DNA of 64,000 bases from Pseudomonas guariconensis (GCF_015680235.1 NZ_JADLJL010000003.1:186001-250000), one strand, 5' to 3'. Positions 10,012 to 20,674 are shown, counted from the first letter of the stretch. The notes: a model not told the origin generated them from the sequence alone. Made by a program: numbers and translations.

Positions 10012-12450
10012 TCAGGCCGGATTGGCCTGGGCCACCGCCTCCTCCAGGCGCTCCTTCTCGGCTTCCTTGACGTCTTCCTCGCTGATCATCTCGGCGATCA
10101 CCCGCAGGCGCTCCACCACCCGAGCGTTGACGCTACCCTCGGGGAATTGGCCCTTCTCGTCCGGTGCACCGGCTTCCTCGCCTACCAGCAGGCTCAAGGC
10201 TTCATCGGCCTGGCTGACGGCGTAGACATGGAAGCGCCCGGCCTCGACGGCCTGCAGCATACGCTCGTCGAGCATCAGCGTGGCGACGTTGGCCCGAGGG
10301 ATGATCACGCCCTGCTCGCCGGTCAGGCCGCGCGCTTCGCAAAGCCGGAAGAAGCCTTCGATCTTCTCGTTGACTCCACCGACCGCCTGCACTTCGCCGA
10401 ACTGGTTGATCGACCCAGTAATGGCGAAGCACTGTTTGAGCGGCGTGCGCGACAGCGCCGAGATCAGCGTGCAGACCTCGCCGAGCGAGGCGCTGTCGCC
10501 ATCGACGTAGCCATAGGACTGCTCCAGGGCGATGCTGGCCGAGATCGCCAGCGGGAACTCCTGGGCATAGCGGCTGCCCAGGTAACCGGTGAGGATCATC
10601 ACGCCCTTGGAGTGGATCGGCTGGCCCAGGTTGACCTCGCGCTCGATGTCGACGATACCGCTGCCGCCCGGGTAGACGGTGGCGGAGATACGTGCCGGCA
10701 TACCGAACGCCGAATCGCCCACCTCGAGCACGGTCAGGCCATTGCATTTGCCGATGGCCGCGCCTTCGGTGTCGATCAGGATGATCCCGGCGAGCATGTC
10801 GTCGAGCACCCGCTGGGAAACGCGCCCGGTACGGGTGGCCTTGGCCTTGAGGGCGCGCTCGATGTGCCCGGCGTCGGTCATCTCCTCATTGGCCAGCTGG
10901 CGGATGAAGTCCGCCTCGCTGACCAGCTGGAACAGGTCGCCGATACGTGCCGACAGGCGCGACTGGTTTTCCGCCAGGCGGGCGCTATAGGTGGCCAGGC
11001 GCGCCACGGCGTCGCCGGTCAAAGGCGCCATGCCTTCCTCGTTGGTGCGCGTGCGCAGCAACTGGGCGAACTGCTCGAGGTTCTCGTCGACCAGCGGCAT
11101 GTCCTCGTCGAAGTCCACCAGCACCCGGAACATCTCCTGGAAGTCCGGGTCATGGTCCTGCAGGGCGTAGTAGAGCTGGCGCGAGCCGATGATCACCAGC
11201 TTGACGTTGAGCGGGATCATCTGCGGCGTGAGGGTCACCGTCGCGACCCGGCCCAGCTCGCCCAGGGGCGATTCCATCTTCAGCTTGCGCGACTGCAGGG
11301 CCCGCTTGAGGGCATCCCAGACGAACGGCTCGCCGAGCATCTTCTCCGCTTCCAGGATCAAAAAGCCGCCGTTGGCGCGGTGCAACGCGCCTGGGCGCAG
11401 CTGGCGATAGGAGGTGTAGAGCGCGCCTTGGTCGGTGCTGTATTCGATGCGTCCGAACAGGTTGTCGTAGGTCGGGTGCGGCTCGAAGACCATCGGCGCA
11501 CCGCCGCTGGCGTGGTGGCCGACCACCAGGCTCGGCGCGTACTGCTCCTCGAGCATCTTGCGCGCCACGGCATCGGGCTTGCTGTCGTCGACCAGTTGCT
11601 CGACCACGGTGCGCAGCAGGTTTAGCTGCATGGACTGCAGGTAGGCGCAGACCGCGGCGTTCTCGGCGTATTTCTCCGAAAGCGGCGCCAGCAGCGGCTG
11701 CAGCGCCAAGGTGATGGTTTCCTCGTTGAGCTGGCGCAGCTGGTTGTTCGACTCACGCTTCCATTGCGGCAGGCTGGCCAGTTCCTCGTTCAGGCGCTCC
11801 TCCAGCTCGGCGATGTCCTCGTGGAAGCGCTCGCGCACCTCCTCGGGCAGTTGGGCGAATTCGGCTTCGTCCAAGGCCTTGCCGTCGCTCATGGGGGTGA
11901 AGGCGACATTGCTGGCGTCGCGGTACAGGGCCACGTCCTTTTCCAGCGAAGCCCGCTCGATCACGTCCAGGGCGCGGTCGTAGCGCTGGTTGAAGGCGCG
12001 GTCGATGGCGCCCTTCTTCTGCTGGTAGGACGGGTGTTCGAACACCGCCGGGAAGGTCGACAGCAGGTTGTCGATCAGGCCGTTCATGTCGGCGATGAAT
12101 TCGCTGGCGCTGCCGGCCGGCAGTTCCAGGGCCCGGGGCTCGCGGGTTTCGTCGAAGTTGTTGACGTAGACCCAGTCAGCGGGGGTTTGCTGGCGCTTGC
12201 CCTCGGCCTTGAGGTAGCGCTTGACGAACGAGAAGCGGCCGGTGCCGGGCTCGCCCATCACATACACGTTGTAGCCAGGGCGCGGCATGGCCACGCCGAA
12301 TTGCAGGGCCTCGACGGCACGTTCCTGGCCCAGGACGCCTCGGAACGGCTCCAGATCGTCAGTGGTGGCAAAGGCAAACTGTTCAGCGGAGAAACGCCGG
12401 GTCAGGGCTTCGGGCGCGAGACGCAGGCGCGAGGCGACAGGATCGGGCAT
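10012..12450 (-). CDS. Lon-like ATP-dependent protease (LonC/PA4576-like)
   Basis: An 812-residue AAA+ protease of peptidase family S16, lacking the N-terminal substrate-binding domain of housekeeping Lon. The P-loop reads GEPGTGRFS (66-74): the usual Lys of Walker A is Arg72. The C-terminal proteolytic domain has the catalytic pair Ser653 (in DGDSASLGE) and Lys696 (in GGVNEKIEG), spaced 43 residues apart as in Lon. The long helical insertion (residues ~100-300) is Glu/Arg-rich. Probably acts in cytoplasmic protein quality control; substrates unknown. An acidic C-terminal tail (SEEDVKEAEKERLEEA) follows the protease domain. Confidence 0.9.
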   Translation of the reverse strand: MPDPVASRLRLAPEALTRRFSAEQFAFATTDDLEPFRGVLGQERAVEALQFGVAMPRPGYNVYVMGEPGTGRFSFVKRYLKAEGKRQQTPADWVYVNNFDETREPRALELPAGSASEFIADMNGLIDNLLSTFPAVFEHPSYQQKKGAIDRAFNQRYDRALDVIERASLEKDVALYRDASNVAFTPMSDGKALDEAEFAQLPEEVRERFHEDIAELEERLNEELASLPQWKRESNNQLRQLNEETITLALQPLLAPLSEKYAENAAVCAYLQSMQLNLLRTVVEQLVDDSKPDAVARKMLEEQYAPSLVVGHHASGGAPMVFEPHPTYDNLFGRIEYSTDQGALYTSYRQLRPGALHRANGGFLILEAEKMLGEPFVWDALKRALQSRKLKMESPLGELGRVATVTLTPQMIPLNVKLVIIGSRQLYYALQDHDPDFQEMFRVLVDFDEDMPLVDENLEQFAQLLRTRTNEEGMAPLTGDAVARLATYSARLAENQSRLSARIGDLFQLVSEADFIRQLANEEMTDAGHIERALKAKATRTGRVSQRVLDDMLAGIILIDTEGAAIGKCNGLTVLEVGDSAFGMPARISATVYPGGSGIVDIEREVNLGQPIHSKGVMILTGYLGSRYAQEFPLAISASIALEQSYGYVDGDSASLGEVCTLISALSRTPLKQCFAITGSINQFGEVQAVGGVNEKIEGFFRLCEARGLTGEQGVIIPRANVATLMLDERMLQAVEAGRFHVYAVSQADEALSLLVGEEAGAPDEKGQFPEGSVNARVVERLRVIAEMISEEDVKEAEKERLEEAVAQANPA

Positions 12451-12705
12451 TGGGTTTCCTTACTTCGGCGGGGCGGGATGACAGGCATTCTGGCGCTGCC
12501 TGCGCGCAGCTTGCAAGGCTTGCCGGGACTTTATGTCGCAGGGGCACAGGTCCGTCTACCCATGCAATTTTTCGCAATAAATAACGCAACCTTTGGATCG
12601 TGCCTAAACTCCAACCTGCGCGGGTGGGCGTATTTGCTTTCCCGACCTGGCAACCGCGTTGCCAGAACCCTGACCATTGGTACGTCTACGAAAGAGAACA
12701 AAGCT

Positions 12706-13194
12706 ATGAAACGGATTCTTCTGGGTACTCTGTTCGCCGCTGTCTCGATCAATGCCATGGCTGAAGCGCCGGGTGGCCCGAACTGCGGCTGGGGCAACAT
12801 GCTCTTCGAGGGCCAGCGTGGCACGCCGGCCCACTTCCTGGCCTCCACCACCAACGGCACCTCCGGCAACGCGACGTTCGGCATGACCTCGGGCACCAAC
12901 GGCTGCTCGACCAAGGCCTCCCTGACCTATGGCGGCAAGTCGTGGTTCGCCATGAACGGCATGATGAACGAACTCTCCGAAGACATGGCCCAGGGCCAGG
13001 GCGAAGCCTTGACCACCTATGCCGTGGTCCTCGGCGTGGCACCTGAAGACCGCGCGCACTTCGCCGCTGTCACCCACCAGCACTTCAGCGAGATCTTCAG
13101 CAGCGCCGACGTCACTGCCGAAACCGTCCACAGCAACACCCTGGCTGTGCTCAAGAGCGACCCACGCCTGGCCAAGTACGCCACCGAGGCCTGA
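12706..13194 (+). CDS. DUF3015 family exported protein
   Basis: A 162-residue protein with a clear signal peptide (MKRILLGTLFAAVSINAMA, cleavage before EAPGG). The mature part has two cysteines in CGWGNMLFEGQ and NGCSTKA, probably disulphide-bonded, and a helical C-terminal half. It matches the DUF3015 pattern (GNMLF, GTPAH, FGMTSGTNGC). Periplasmic, function unknown. It lies 79 bp upstream of the DUF4105 gene, a common Pseudomonas pairing, with a hairpin between them. Confidence 0.88.
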   Translation: MKRILLGTLFAAVSINAMAEAPGGPNCGWGNMLFEGQRGTPAHFLASTTNGTSGNATFGMTSGTNGCSTKASLTYGGKSWFAMNGMMNELSEDMAQGQGEALTTYAVVLGVAPEDRAHFAAVTHQHFSEIFSSADVTAETVHSNTLAVLKSDPRLAKYATEA

Positions 13195-13205
13195 GTCCTG
13201 CCCTT

Positions 13206-13230
13206 CCCGCCCCGGCTTCGGGGCGGGTTC
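13206..13230 (+). terminator. Probable terminator after the DUF3015 gene
   Basis: A perfect 9-bp stem CCCGCCCCG with loop GCTT starts 11 bp after the stop; only TT follows, so termination into the DUF4105 gene is likely partial. Confidence 0.55.
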
Positions 13231-13273
13231 GGTCACTTCCACCTTCGGCATCATCCAGACGTAGTTGCCCGAT

Positions 13274-15127
13274 ATGCTCAAACGCCTCGCTTGCCTGGCG
13301 CTGGTCGCCAGTGCCCCGCTTCATGCCGCACCACAACTCGACCCGGCCCGTATCCGACAACTGGCCTCGACGCCCTACTGGATCGCCCTCGGCCATTACG
13401 AGACGGCCAAGCTCGGTGGCTGGCGCAGCTATGTGGACGACGCTACCTTCTTCCTCGCCGAAGACGGCGCCCACCACCCCGAGCAGGAACTGCAGGCTAC
13501 GGTCCAAGCGCTGTATGCCCCTGCCAGCCTGGGTGACAAGCATGCCCAGTGCGTGTTCCCGGCGCGCACCCGCTGGCTGCGCGAGCAACTGCAGCTCACC
13601 GATTTGCCGCAACCCGATTGCCAGGAATTCGCGACCTGGTACCAGTCGATCGACCCGCACAGTGCCGTGCTGGTATTCCCGGCGGCCTACCTGAACAGCC
13701 CCTCGTCGATGTTCGGCCACACCCTGCTGCGCATCGACCAGTCGAAAACCCGCAGCGACGACACGGCGCTGCTGAGCTACGCGATCAACTTCGGCGCTTA
13801 CATCGAAGGCAGCGACAACAGTATCCTCTATGCCTGGAAAGGCCTGATGGGTGGCTACCCCGGCCTGTTCGCACTGATGCCCTACCAGGAAAAGCTCTCC
13901 GAGTACCGCAGCCTGGAAAACCGCGACCTGTGGGAGTACCAGCTGGACCTCACCCCGGAGGAAACCGGGCGCATGGTCGAGCATGTGTGGGAGCTCAAGC
14001 AGATCCAGTTCGACTACTTCTTCTTCGACGAGAACTGCTCCTACCGCCTGCTGGAACTGCTGCAGGTGGCGCGCCCGAGTCTGGACCTGACCTCGCAGTT
14101 CCCGCTGACGGCCATCCCCACCGACACCGTCAAGGCAGTCAAGCAATCGGGCCTGGTGGCCAGCGTCCACTACCGGCCTTCACGCGAACGCGAGCTGCTG
14201 GCCCGCGCTGAGCCGCTGGACCATGATGAAAAACAACAGGTGCTGGCCGTCAGCGCCGATACCGACCAATTGCAGTCACCGGCCTTCACCGCCCTGCCCC
14301 GTGAACGCCAGGCCCTGGTACAGGACGCGGCCTACCGGCTGGAACGCTACCGCGCCAACGGCCAGCAACGCGACCCGGCCCAGGCCAGGCGCAGCTTCGA
14401 ATTGTTGCGGGCGATCAACCGCAACCCACCGCCGCCCCTGGAGATCGAGCGCCCAGGCCTGCCCGAGGACGGCCACCAGTCGCGCACCTGGCAACTGGGT
14501 GTCGGCACCCGAGAAGACCGCGCCTACGCCGAATATGGCCTGCGCATGGCCTACCACGACCTCAACGACAACGCCTATGGCTTCCCCCTGGGCGCGCAGA
14601 TCGAGATTCTCCAGCTCAAGCTGCGCCAGTACGAAGGCAACGACTGGCAGGTGCAGCGCCTGGACTTGGCGACCATCCGCTCCCTAACCCCGCGCAATGA
14701 CTTGCTACAACCCTGGTCGTGGCAAGTGGCAGGCGGGCTGGAGCGGGTTCCGGGCAAGCATGACGACGAGGTGCTGGTCAGCCACGTCAACGGCGGGGCC
14801 GGTGGCACCTGGCAACTGGCCGACGGCCTGCTGGGCTTTGCCCTGGGCACGCTGCGGGTCGAGCATCACAACGATTTCGCTCAGTTCATCGCTCCGGCCG
14901 CCGGCTTCAACGGTGGCCTGCTGTGGCGCAACGGGCTGGGCAACCTGACCTTGGAAGCCAAGGGGGATTACTTCGCCAATGGCGAGGTGCGCCGCAGCCT
15001 GAGCCTCAACCAGCAATGGGAGATCAGCCAGAACCTGGGGCTGCGCCTGAGCGCCAGCCGCGAGTTCAGCCACCTGGCCACGGCCCAGAACGAAGTGATG
15101 CTCGAATTGAAGTGGTACCACTACTGA
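13274..15127 (+). CDS. DUF4105 (Lnb N-terminal-like) exported protein
   Basis: A 617-residue protein with signal peptide MLKRLACLALVASAPLHA. The central region has the DUF4105/Lnb periplasmic-domain signature: SSPSSMFGHTLLRID, then FDYFFFDENCSYRLLELL with a conserved Cys. The last ~220 residues are rich in alternating hydrophobic/polar strands and end in LKWYHY, with an aromatic C-terminal residue like an outer-membrane beta-barrel. A Cys/His-peptidase-like activity has been proposed for the family; the role here is unknown. The ATG at 13274 rather than the TTG 9 nt upstream starts the signal peptide. Confidence 0.88.
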   Translation: MLKRLACLALVASAPLHAAPQLDPARIRQLASTPYWIALGHYETAKLGGWRSYVDDATFFLAEDGAHHPEQELQATVQALYAPASLGDKHAQCVFPARTRWLREQLQLTDLPQPDCQEFATWYQSIDPHSAVLVFPAAYLNSPSSMFGHTLLRIDQSKTRSDDTALLSYAINFGAYIEGSDNSILYAWKGLMGGYPGLFALMPYQEKLSEYRSLENRDLWEYQLDLTPEETGRMVEHVWELKQIQFDYFFFDENCSYRLLELLQVARPSLDLTSQFPLTAIPTDTVKAVKQSGLVASVHYRPSRERELLARAEPLDHDEKQQVLAVSADTDQLQSPAFTALPRERQALVQDAAYRLERYRANGQQRDPAQARRSFELLRAINRNPPPPLEIERPGLPEDGHQSRTWQLGVGTREDRAYAEYGLRMAYHDLNDNAYGFPLGAQIEILQLKLRQYEGNDWQVQRLDLATIRSLTPRNDLLQPWSWQVAGGLERVPGKHDDEVLVSHVNGGAGGTWQLADGLLGFALGTLRVEHHNDFAQFIAPAAGFNGGLLWRNGLGNLTLEAKGDYFANGEVRRSLSLNQQWEISQNLGLRLSASREFSHLATAQNEVMLELKWYHY

Positions 15128-15140
15128 TATAGGCCCGCGT

Positions 15141-15239
15141 CTGTAGGAGCGGCCTTGTGCCGCGAAAGGGGCCGCATCAAGCGGTGATATACAACCTCTG
15201 GGGCCGCTTGGCGGCCCTTTCGCGGCGCAAGGCCGCTCA
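15141..15239. repeat. REP pair (inverted)
   Basis: Units CTGTAGGAGCGGCCTTGTGC (15141-15169) and its inverse (15217-15238) flank a 48-bp spacer after the DUF4105 gene. Confidence 0.85.
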
Positions 15240-15331
15240 GAAAGAGACGACATCGAGCCTTTGACACCGTTTTGACAGCCCCCCGACAAATCGCCACCTA
15301 GACTTTCAGCTATCGGTTGGAGGTTGCGGAT

Positions 15332-15688
15332 ATGTGGCGGTACGGGTTCGGCTTGTGGATAACGTTGCTCCTGGTGGGTTGCCAGTCGGCCCATGAACAG
15401 ATGATCGACCAGGGTTACCCGCCCGCCTATGCCGACGGTTTCGGCGATGGTTGCAGCAGCGGCCGCCAGGCTGCAGGGCTGATGGTCGGGGATTTTCGCA
15501 AGAACGTGCCGCGCTACCTGCACGAACGTCAGTACGCCAGCGGCTGGGACGACGGTTTCCGCCAATGCCACGCCATGCAGAACAACGAGGACCTGCGCCA
15601 GTATCGCGAACGCTACTGGGACGAACGTGACCGGGATTGGCAGCAGGAGAAGGATCGCGGCGCCGCGCGCGCCTATCGCCGCCAATGA
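15332..15688 (+). CDS. Small lipoprotein
   Basis: A 118-residue protein with a short signal peptide ending in the lipobox LLVGC (Cys17), so probably a lipid-anchored envelope protein. The mature part carries YADGFGDGCSSGRQAAG and SGWDDGFRQC, two similar DGF-Cys segments that look like an internal repeat, then a very charged tail (RERYWDERDRDWQQEKDRG). No known domain. ATG at 15332 has GGAGG 8 nt upstream. It precedes the GreA/GreB-like gene by 67 bp. Confidence 0.8.
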   Translation: MWRYGFGLWITLLLVGCQSAHEQMIDQGYPPAYADGFGDGCSSGRQAAGLMVGDFRKNVPRYLHERQYASGWDDGFRQCHAMQNNEDLRQYRERYWDERDRDWQQEKDRGAARAYRRQ

Positions 15689-15755
15689 GTCGCAAACGGA
15701 CAACCGTTGAAACCCACCCCCTGCCACCATGGTCTCCTGCACAAGGAGGCCTTTC

Positions 15756-16253
15756 ATGAGCCGAGCATTCGTCAACGAAGACCAGGCCGCCGCCCAGGCC
15801 AGCCAACCGGTGGAGCGGCGGGTGAGTGACCAACCCAACTACGTGACCGCCAGTGGCCTGCGCCAGCTGCAAGATCGTGTGACCGAGCTGAATGCCCTGC
15901 GCAGCGAGCTGTTGGCACGCGGCGAGCATGGCGACAAACAGCAGTTGGCAGATACCGAGCGGGACCTGCGCTACTTCAGCACGCGAGTGCAGAGCGCCCA
16001 GGTGGTACCTGCGGCAACGTCGCATAGCAAGGTGCAGATTGGTAGCCGGGTAAGGTTCATCGATGCGCAGGACCAGGAGCATGTGGTGCGGCTGGTGGGC
16101 GAGGATGAGGCGGATGCGGGGCGCGGGCTGATCAACTGGGGGTCGCCATTGGGGCGGGCATTGCTGGGTGCGGGGCCTGGAGATGAGGTGCTCTGGCGGC
16201 GGCCGGTGGGAGAATTGATGATTGAAGTGGTCGAGATCGAGGGTGAGCCCTGA
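15756..16253 (+). CDS. GreA/GreB-family protein with shortened coiled coil
   Basis: A 165-residue protein with the Gre architecture: N-terminal helical hairpin (about 27-90) and a C-terminal FKBP-like GreA_GreB domain (VRLVGEDEADAGRGLINWGSPLGRALLGAGPGDEV). Gre factors insert the hairpin tip into RNA polymerase and trigger RNA cleavage through acidic residues (Asp41 and Glu44 in E. coli GreA). Here the tip reads EHGDKQQLAD: the Asp is kept but the Glu position is Gln, and the hairpin is about 10 residues shorter than in GreA. It may bind RNA polymerase without cleavage activity, as Gfh1 or Rnk-type proteins do. AAGGAGG lies 6 nt before the ATG. Confidence 0.82.
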   Translation: MSRAFVNEDQAAAQASQPVERRVSDQPNYVTASGLRQLQDRVTELNALRSELLARGEHGDKQQLADTERDLRYFSTRVQSAQVVPAATSHSKVQIGSRVRFIDAQDQEHVVRLVGEDEADAGRGLINWGSPLGRALLGAGPGDEVLWRRPVGELMIEVVEIEGEP

Positions 16254-16255
16254 AA

Positions 16256-16372
16256 GGGCCGCTGTGCGGCCCATCGCCGGCAAGCCGGCTCCCACAGATA
16301 CATCACAAATCCCGAGGACCGTGATCTCCCTGTGGGAGCCGGGTTGCCGGCGATGGGCTGCAAAGCAGCCCC
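16256..16372. repeat. REP pair (inverted) with flanking palindromes
   Basis: Units at 16272-16297 and 16331-16355 (GCCGGCAAGCCGGCTCCCAC type) flanked by GGGCCGCTGTGCGGCCC and GGGCTGCAAAGCAGCCC. The site separates the converging Gre-like and gdhA genes. Confidence 0.85.
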
Positions 16373-16384
16373 AAAGACCTCACA

Positions 16385-18005
<1,621 letters not shown>

Positions 18006-18040
18006 GGTGAGGGCGGTACGGCAGGAAGAACACGCACAAA

Positions 18041-18064
18041 AATGGGGCCCCGAGAGGCCCCATT
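18041..18064 (-). terminator. Terminator of ettA
   Basis: A 9-bp stem AATGGGGCC / GGCCCCATT is followed on the minus strand by a T-rich run (ATTTTTGTG), 20 bp after the ettA stop. Confidence 0.8.
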
Positions 18065-18084
18065 CTTGTGCAGCGAAAACTAGC

Positions 18085-19752
18085 TTATTGGGCCAGCTTC
18101 TTGTGCCGGACCCGGTGCGGCTGGGCAGCGGCATCGCCCAGGCGCTTCTTGCGGTCGGCTTCGTACTCGGTGTAGTTGCCCTCGAAGAACACCACGTTCG
18201 AGTCGTCCTCGTAGGCCAGGATGTGGGTGGCCACGCGGTCCAGGAACCAACGGTCGTGGGAGATCACGATCGCGGCGCCTGGGAAGTCCAGCAGGGCTTC
18301 CTCCAGCGAACGCAGGGTTTCGACGTCCAGGTCGTTGGACGGTTCGTCCAGCAGCAGGACGTTGCCGCCCTCCTTCAGGGTCAGGGCCAGGTGCAGACGG
18401 CCACGCTCACCACCGGAGAGGTCCTTGACGAATTTCTGCTGGTCGCCGCCCTTGAAGTTGAAGCGGCCGACATAGGTGCGCGACGGGATCTCGTAGTTGC
18501 CGATGCGGATCATGTCCGAACCGTCGGAGATCTGCTGGAACACGGTCTTGGCACCGTCCAGGTCCTCGCGGCTCTGGTCGACGCAGGCCAGCTGCACGGT
18601 TTCACCGATCTCGATACTGCCCGAGTCCGGCTGCTCCTTGCCCATCAGCATGCGGAACAGGGTCGACTTACCAGCACCGTTGCCGCCGATCACGCCGACG
18701 ATGGCGCCCTTGGGCATGGCGAACGACAGATTGTCGATCAGCACGCGATCGCCATAACCCTTGGTGACGTTCTTGAACTCGATGACCTTGTCGCCCAGGC
18801 GCGGGCCTGCCGGGATGTAGATCTCGTTGGTCTCGCTGCGCTTCTGGAATTCCTGCGACTGCATTTCCTCGAAGCGCGCCAGACGGGCCTTGGACTTGGA
18901 CTGGCGGGCCTTGGCGCCTTTGCGCACCCACTCCAGTTCCTCTTTCATGGCCTTTTCGTGAGCGCTCTGCTGCTTGGATTCCTGCTCCAGACGCGCTGAC
19001 TTGGCCTCCAGCCAGCCCGAATAGTTGCCTTCGTACGGGATGCCGGCGCCGCGGTCCAGCTCTAGGATCCAGCCGGCGACGTTGTCCAGGAAGTAACGGT
19101 CGTGGGTAATCGCCACCACAGTGCCGGGGAAGTCATGCAGGAAACGCTCGAGCCAGGCCACCGAGTCGGCGTCCAGGTGGTTGGTCGGTTCGTCCAGCAG
19201 CAGCATGTCGGGGGCCGACAGCAGCAGGCGGCACAAGGCCACGCGGCGCTTTTCACCACCGGACAGGTGCTCGATCTTCGCCTCCCATGGCGGCAAGCGC
19301 AGGGCATCGGCGGCGACGTCCAGCTGGCGCTCCAGGTTATGACCATCGGCGGCCTGCAGGATGGCTTCGAGCTTGGCCTGCTCGGCGGCCAGCTTGTCGA
19401 AGTCGGCGTCGGGCTCGGCGTAGGCGGCGTAGACCTCGTCCAGGCGCGCCTGGGCGTCCTTGATCACGCTGACCGCTTCCTCGACCACTTCACGAACGGT
19501 CTTGGTCGGGTCCAGCTGCGGCTCCTGGGGCAGGTAGCCGACATTGATGTCGGGCATCGGACGGGCTTCGCCGTCGAATTCCTTATCGACGCCCGCCATG
19601 ATGCGCAGCAGGGTCGATTTACCCGCGCCGTTCAGGCCGAGCACGCCGATCTTGGCACCCGGGAAGAACGACAGGGAAATGTTCTTGAGAATTTCCCGCT
19701 TCGGCGGCACGACCTTGCTCAGCCGATGCATGGTGTAGACGTATTGAGCCAA
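18085..19752 (-). CDS. ettA: Energy-dependent translational throttle protein (ABC-F ATPase)
   Basis: EttA binds the ribosomal E site and gates the first elongation steps according to the ATP/ADP ratio. The product is 555 residues, the same as E. coli EttA. ABC1: Walker A GLNGAGKS (39-46), signature LSGGEKRR, Walker B with Glu188 in LLLDEPTNHLD. An arm and PtIM linker follow (about 242-322, charged), then ABC2 with GGNGAGKST, LSGGERGR and LLLDEPSNDLD. The start is TTG at 19752 (AQYVYTMHR follows), supported by GAGGG 7 nt upstream and by family length. No membrane domain, so it is not a transporter. Confidence 0.95.
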   Translation of the reverse strand: MAQYVYTMHRLSKVVPPKREILKNISLSFFPGAKIGVLGLNGAGKSTLLRIMAGVDKEFDGEARPMPDINVGYLPQEPQLDPTKTVREVVEEAVSVIKDAQARLDEVYAAYAEPDADFDKLAAEQAKLEAILQAADGHNLERQLDVAADALRLPPWEAKIEHLSGGEKRRVALCRLLLSAPDMLLLDEPTNHLDADSVAWLERFLHDFPGTVVAITHDRYFLDNVAGWILELDRGAGIPYEGNYSGWLEAKSARLEQESKQQSAHEKAMKEELEWVRKGAKARQSKSKARLARFEEMQSQEFQKRSETNEIYIPAGPRLGDKVIEFKNVTKGYGDRVLIDNLSFAMPKGAIVGVIGGNGAGKSTLFRMLMGKEQPDSGSIEIGETVQLACVDQSREDLDGAKTVFQQISDGSDMIRIGNYEIPSRTYVGRFNFKGGDQQKFVKDLSGGERGRLHLALTLKEGGNVLLLDEPSNDLDVETLRSLEEALLDFPGAAIVISHDRWFLDRVATHILAYEDDSNVVFFEGNYTEYEADRKKRLGDAAAQPHRVRHKKLAQ

Positions 19753-19879
19753 AACCAAGCCCTCTATCAGATAGGTAAAGACATCGACCCCGGCAATGGC
19801 CAGGGGACGCATGTGTTTACGGGGTGACGTTGAACAAAGGGGGCCATTCTACGCCAACTGGTGGCGATTCACAGATGGC

Positions 19880-20020
19880 AGGGCCGCTTTGCAGCCCAAT
19901 CGCGGGACAAGCCCGCTCCCACAGGCCCTGTGCTGCCTCCATTGGAGCGGGCTTGTCCCACTCTCTATGCTGCCTTCGAAGAACCTGTGGGAGCGGGCTT
20001 GTCCCGCGATTGGGCCCTTA
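19880..20020. repeat. Triple REP cluster
   Basis: Three units: 19899-19923 (one orientation), 19943-19960 (partial, opposite) and 19985-20010 (full, opposite). They occupy the upstream region of ettA, downstream of the next minus-strand gene. Confidence 0.85.
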
Positions 20021-20035
20021 CAGCCGACGCAGCAC

Positions 20036-20425
20036 TCAGACGTGAGACTGCTTCGCCTTGCCGCGCGGCAGGCGGCAACGGTCGTTCTGCTCGGCCAGGC
20101 GTGCGGCCCAGGCGGCCTTGACGCTGAAGCCACCGGCACGGGCCGGCGTGTTCGCTGCCGGCTTGGCGGCAGGCTTGGCAGCCGGTTTCGCCGCTACAGC
20201 CGCTGGTGCGACAGGTGCAGCCGCCGGTTCGGCGACGGCCTTGGCCGACTTGCGCAGCTCGGCCAGCGACGGGCTCTTGCGCACGGCCGCGGCAGTGTCC
20301 GGCTTGGCCAGGGAGCGCTGGCAGGACTTGCAGGATACGTCATCGGCCACGACAGTGCTGACCAGGGTCTGACTGCTGCGCCCGCAGGCGGAATCGAGGC
20401 CATTGGTGGAATAGTGGGTAACCAA
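20036..20425 (-). CDS. Ala/Lys/Pro-rich small protein with N-terminal Cys motif
   Basis: A 129-residue basic protein. The first ~45 residues carry Cys pairs (DSACGRSS and SCKSCQRS) that could bind zinc; the middle is low-complexity with AAKPAAKPAAKPAA, reminiscent of histone H1-like AlgP repeats; the tail is WAARLAEQNDRCRLPRGK. The start is uncertain: a TTG at 20425 (VTHYSTNG follows) has GGAG about 10 nt upstream, and no ATG lies in frame nearby. It may bind nucleic acid, but that is inference from composition only. Confidence 0.65.
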   Translation of the reverse strand: MVTHYSTNGLDSACGRSSQTLVSTVVADDVSCKSCQRSLAKPDTAAAVRKSPSLAELRKSAKAVAEPAAAPVAPAAVAAKPAAKPAAKPAANTPARAGGFSVKAAWAARLAEQNDRCRLPRGKAKQSHV

Positions 20426-20674
20426 AACCGTACATCTCCAAAAAGCGTTGACTATGAAGCGGCCGGCATTCTCGCACAGCTTGCAAGGTCTTGCCGAATA
20501 GCCGTCGCTCGCCAAGATCATCGGCAGCGGACAGACGGGGTGGCACTTTGCCATAATTGCGCGCATGCTAGTCGGCTTCATGCGTCACCTTATATAGTGC
20601 GCCCGGCCCTGTGCCCGGGCACGGCCCATGCATAGTCCGCCCTGCCATCGCCAGACACATCGCAGGTCCAACGC

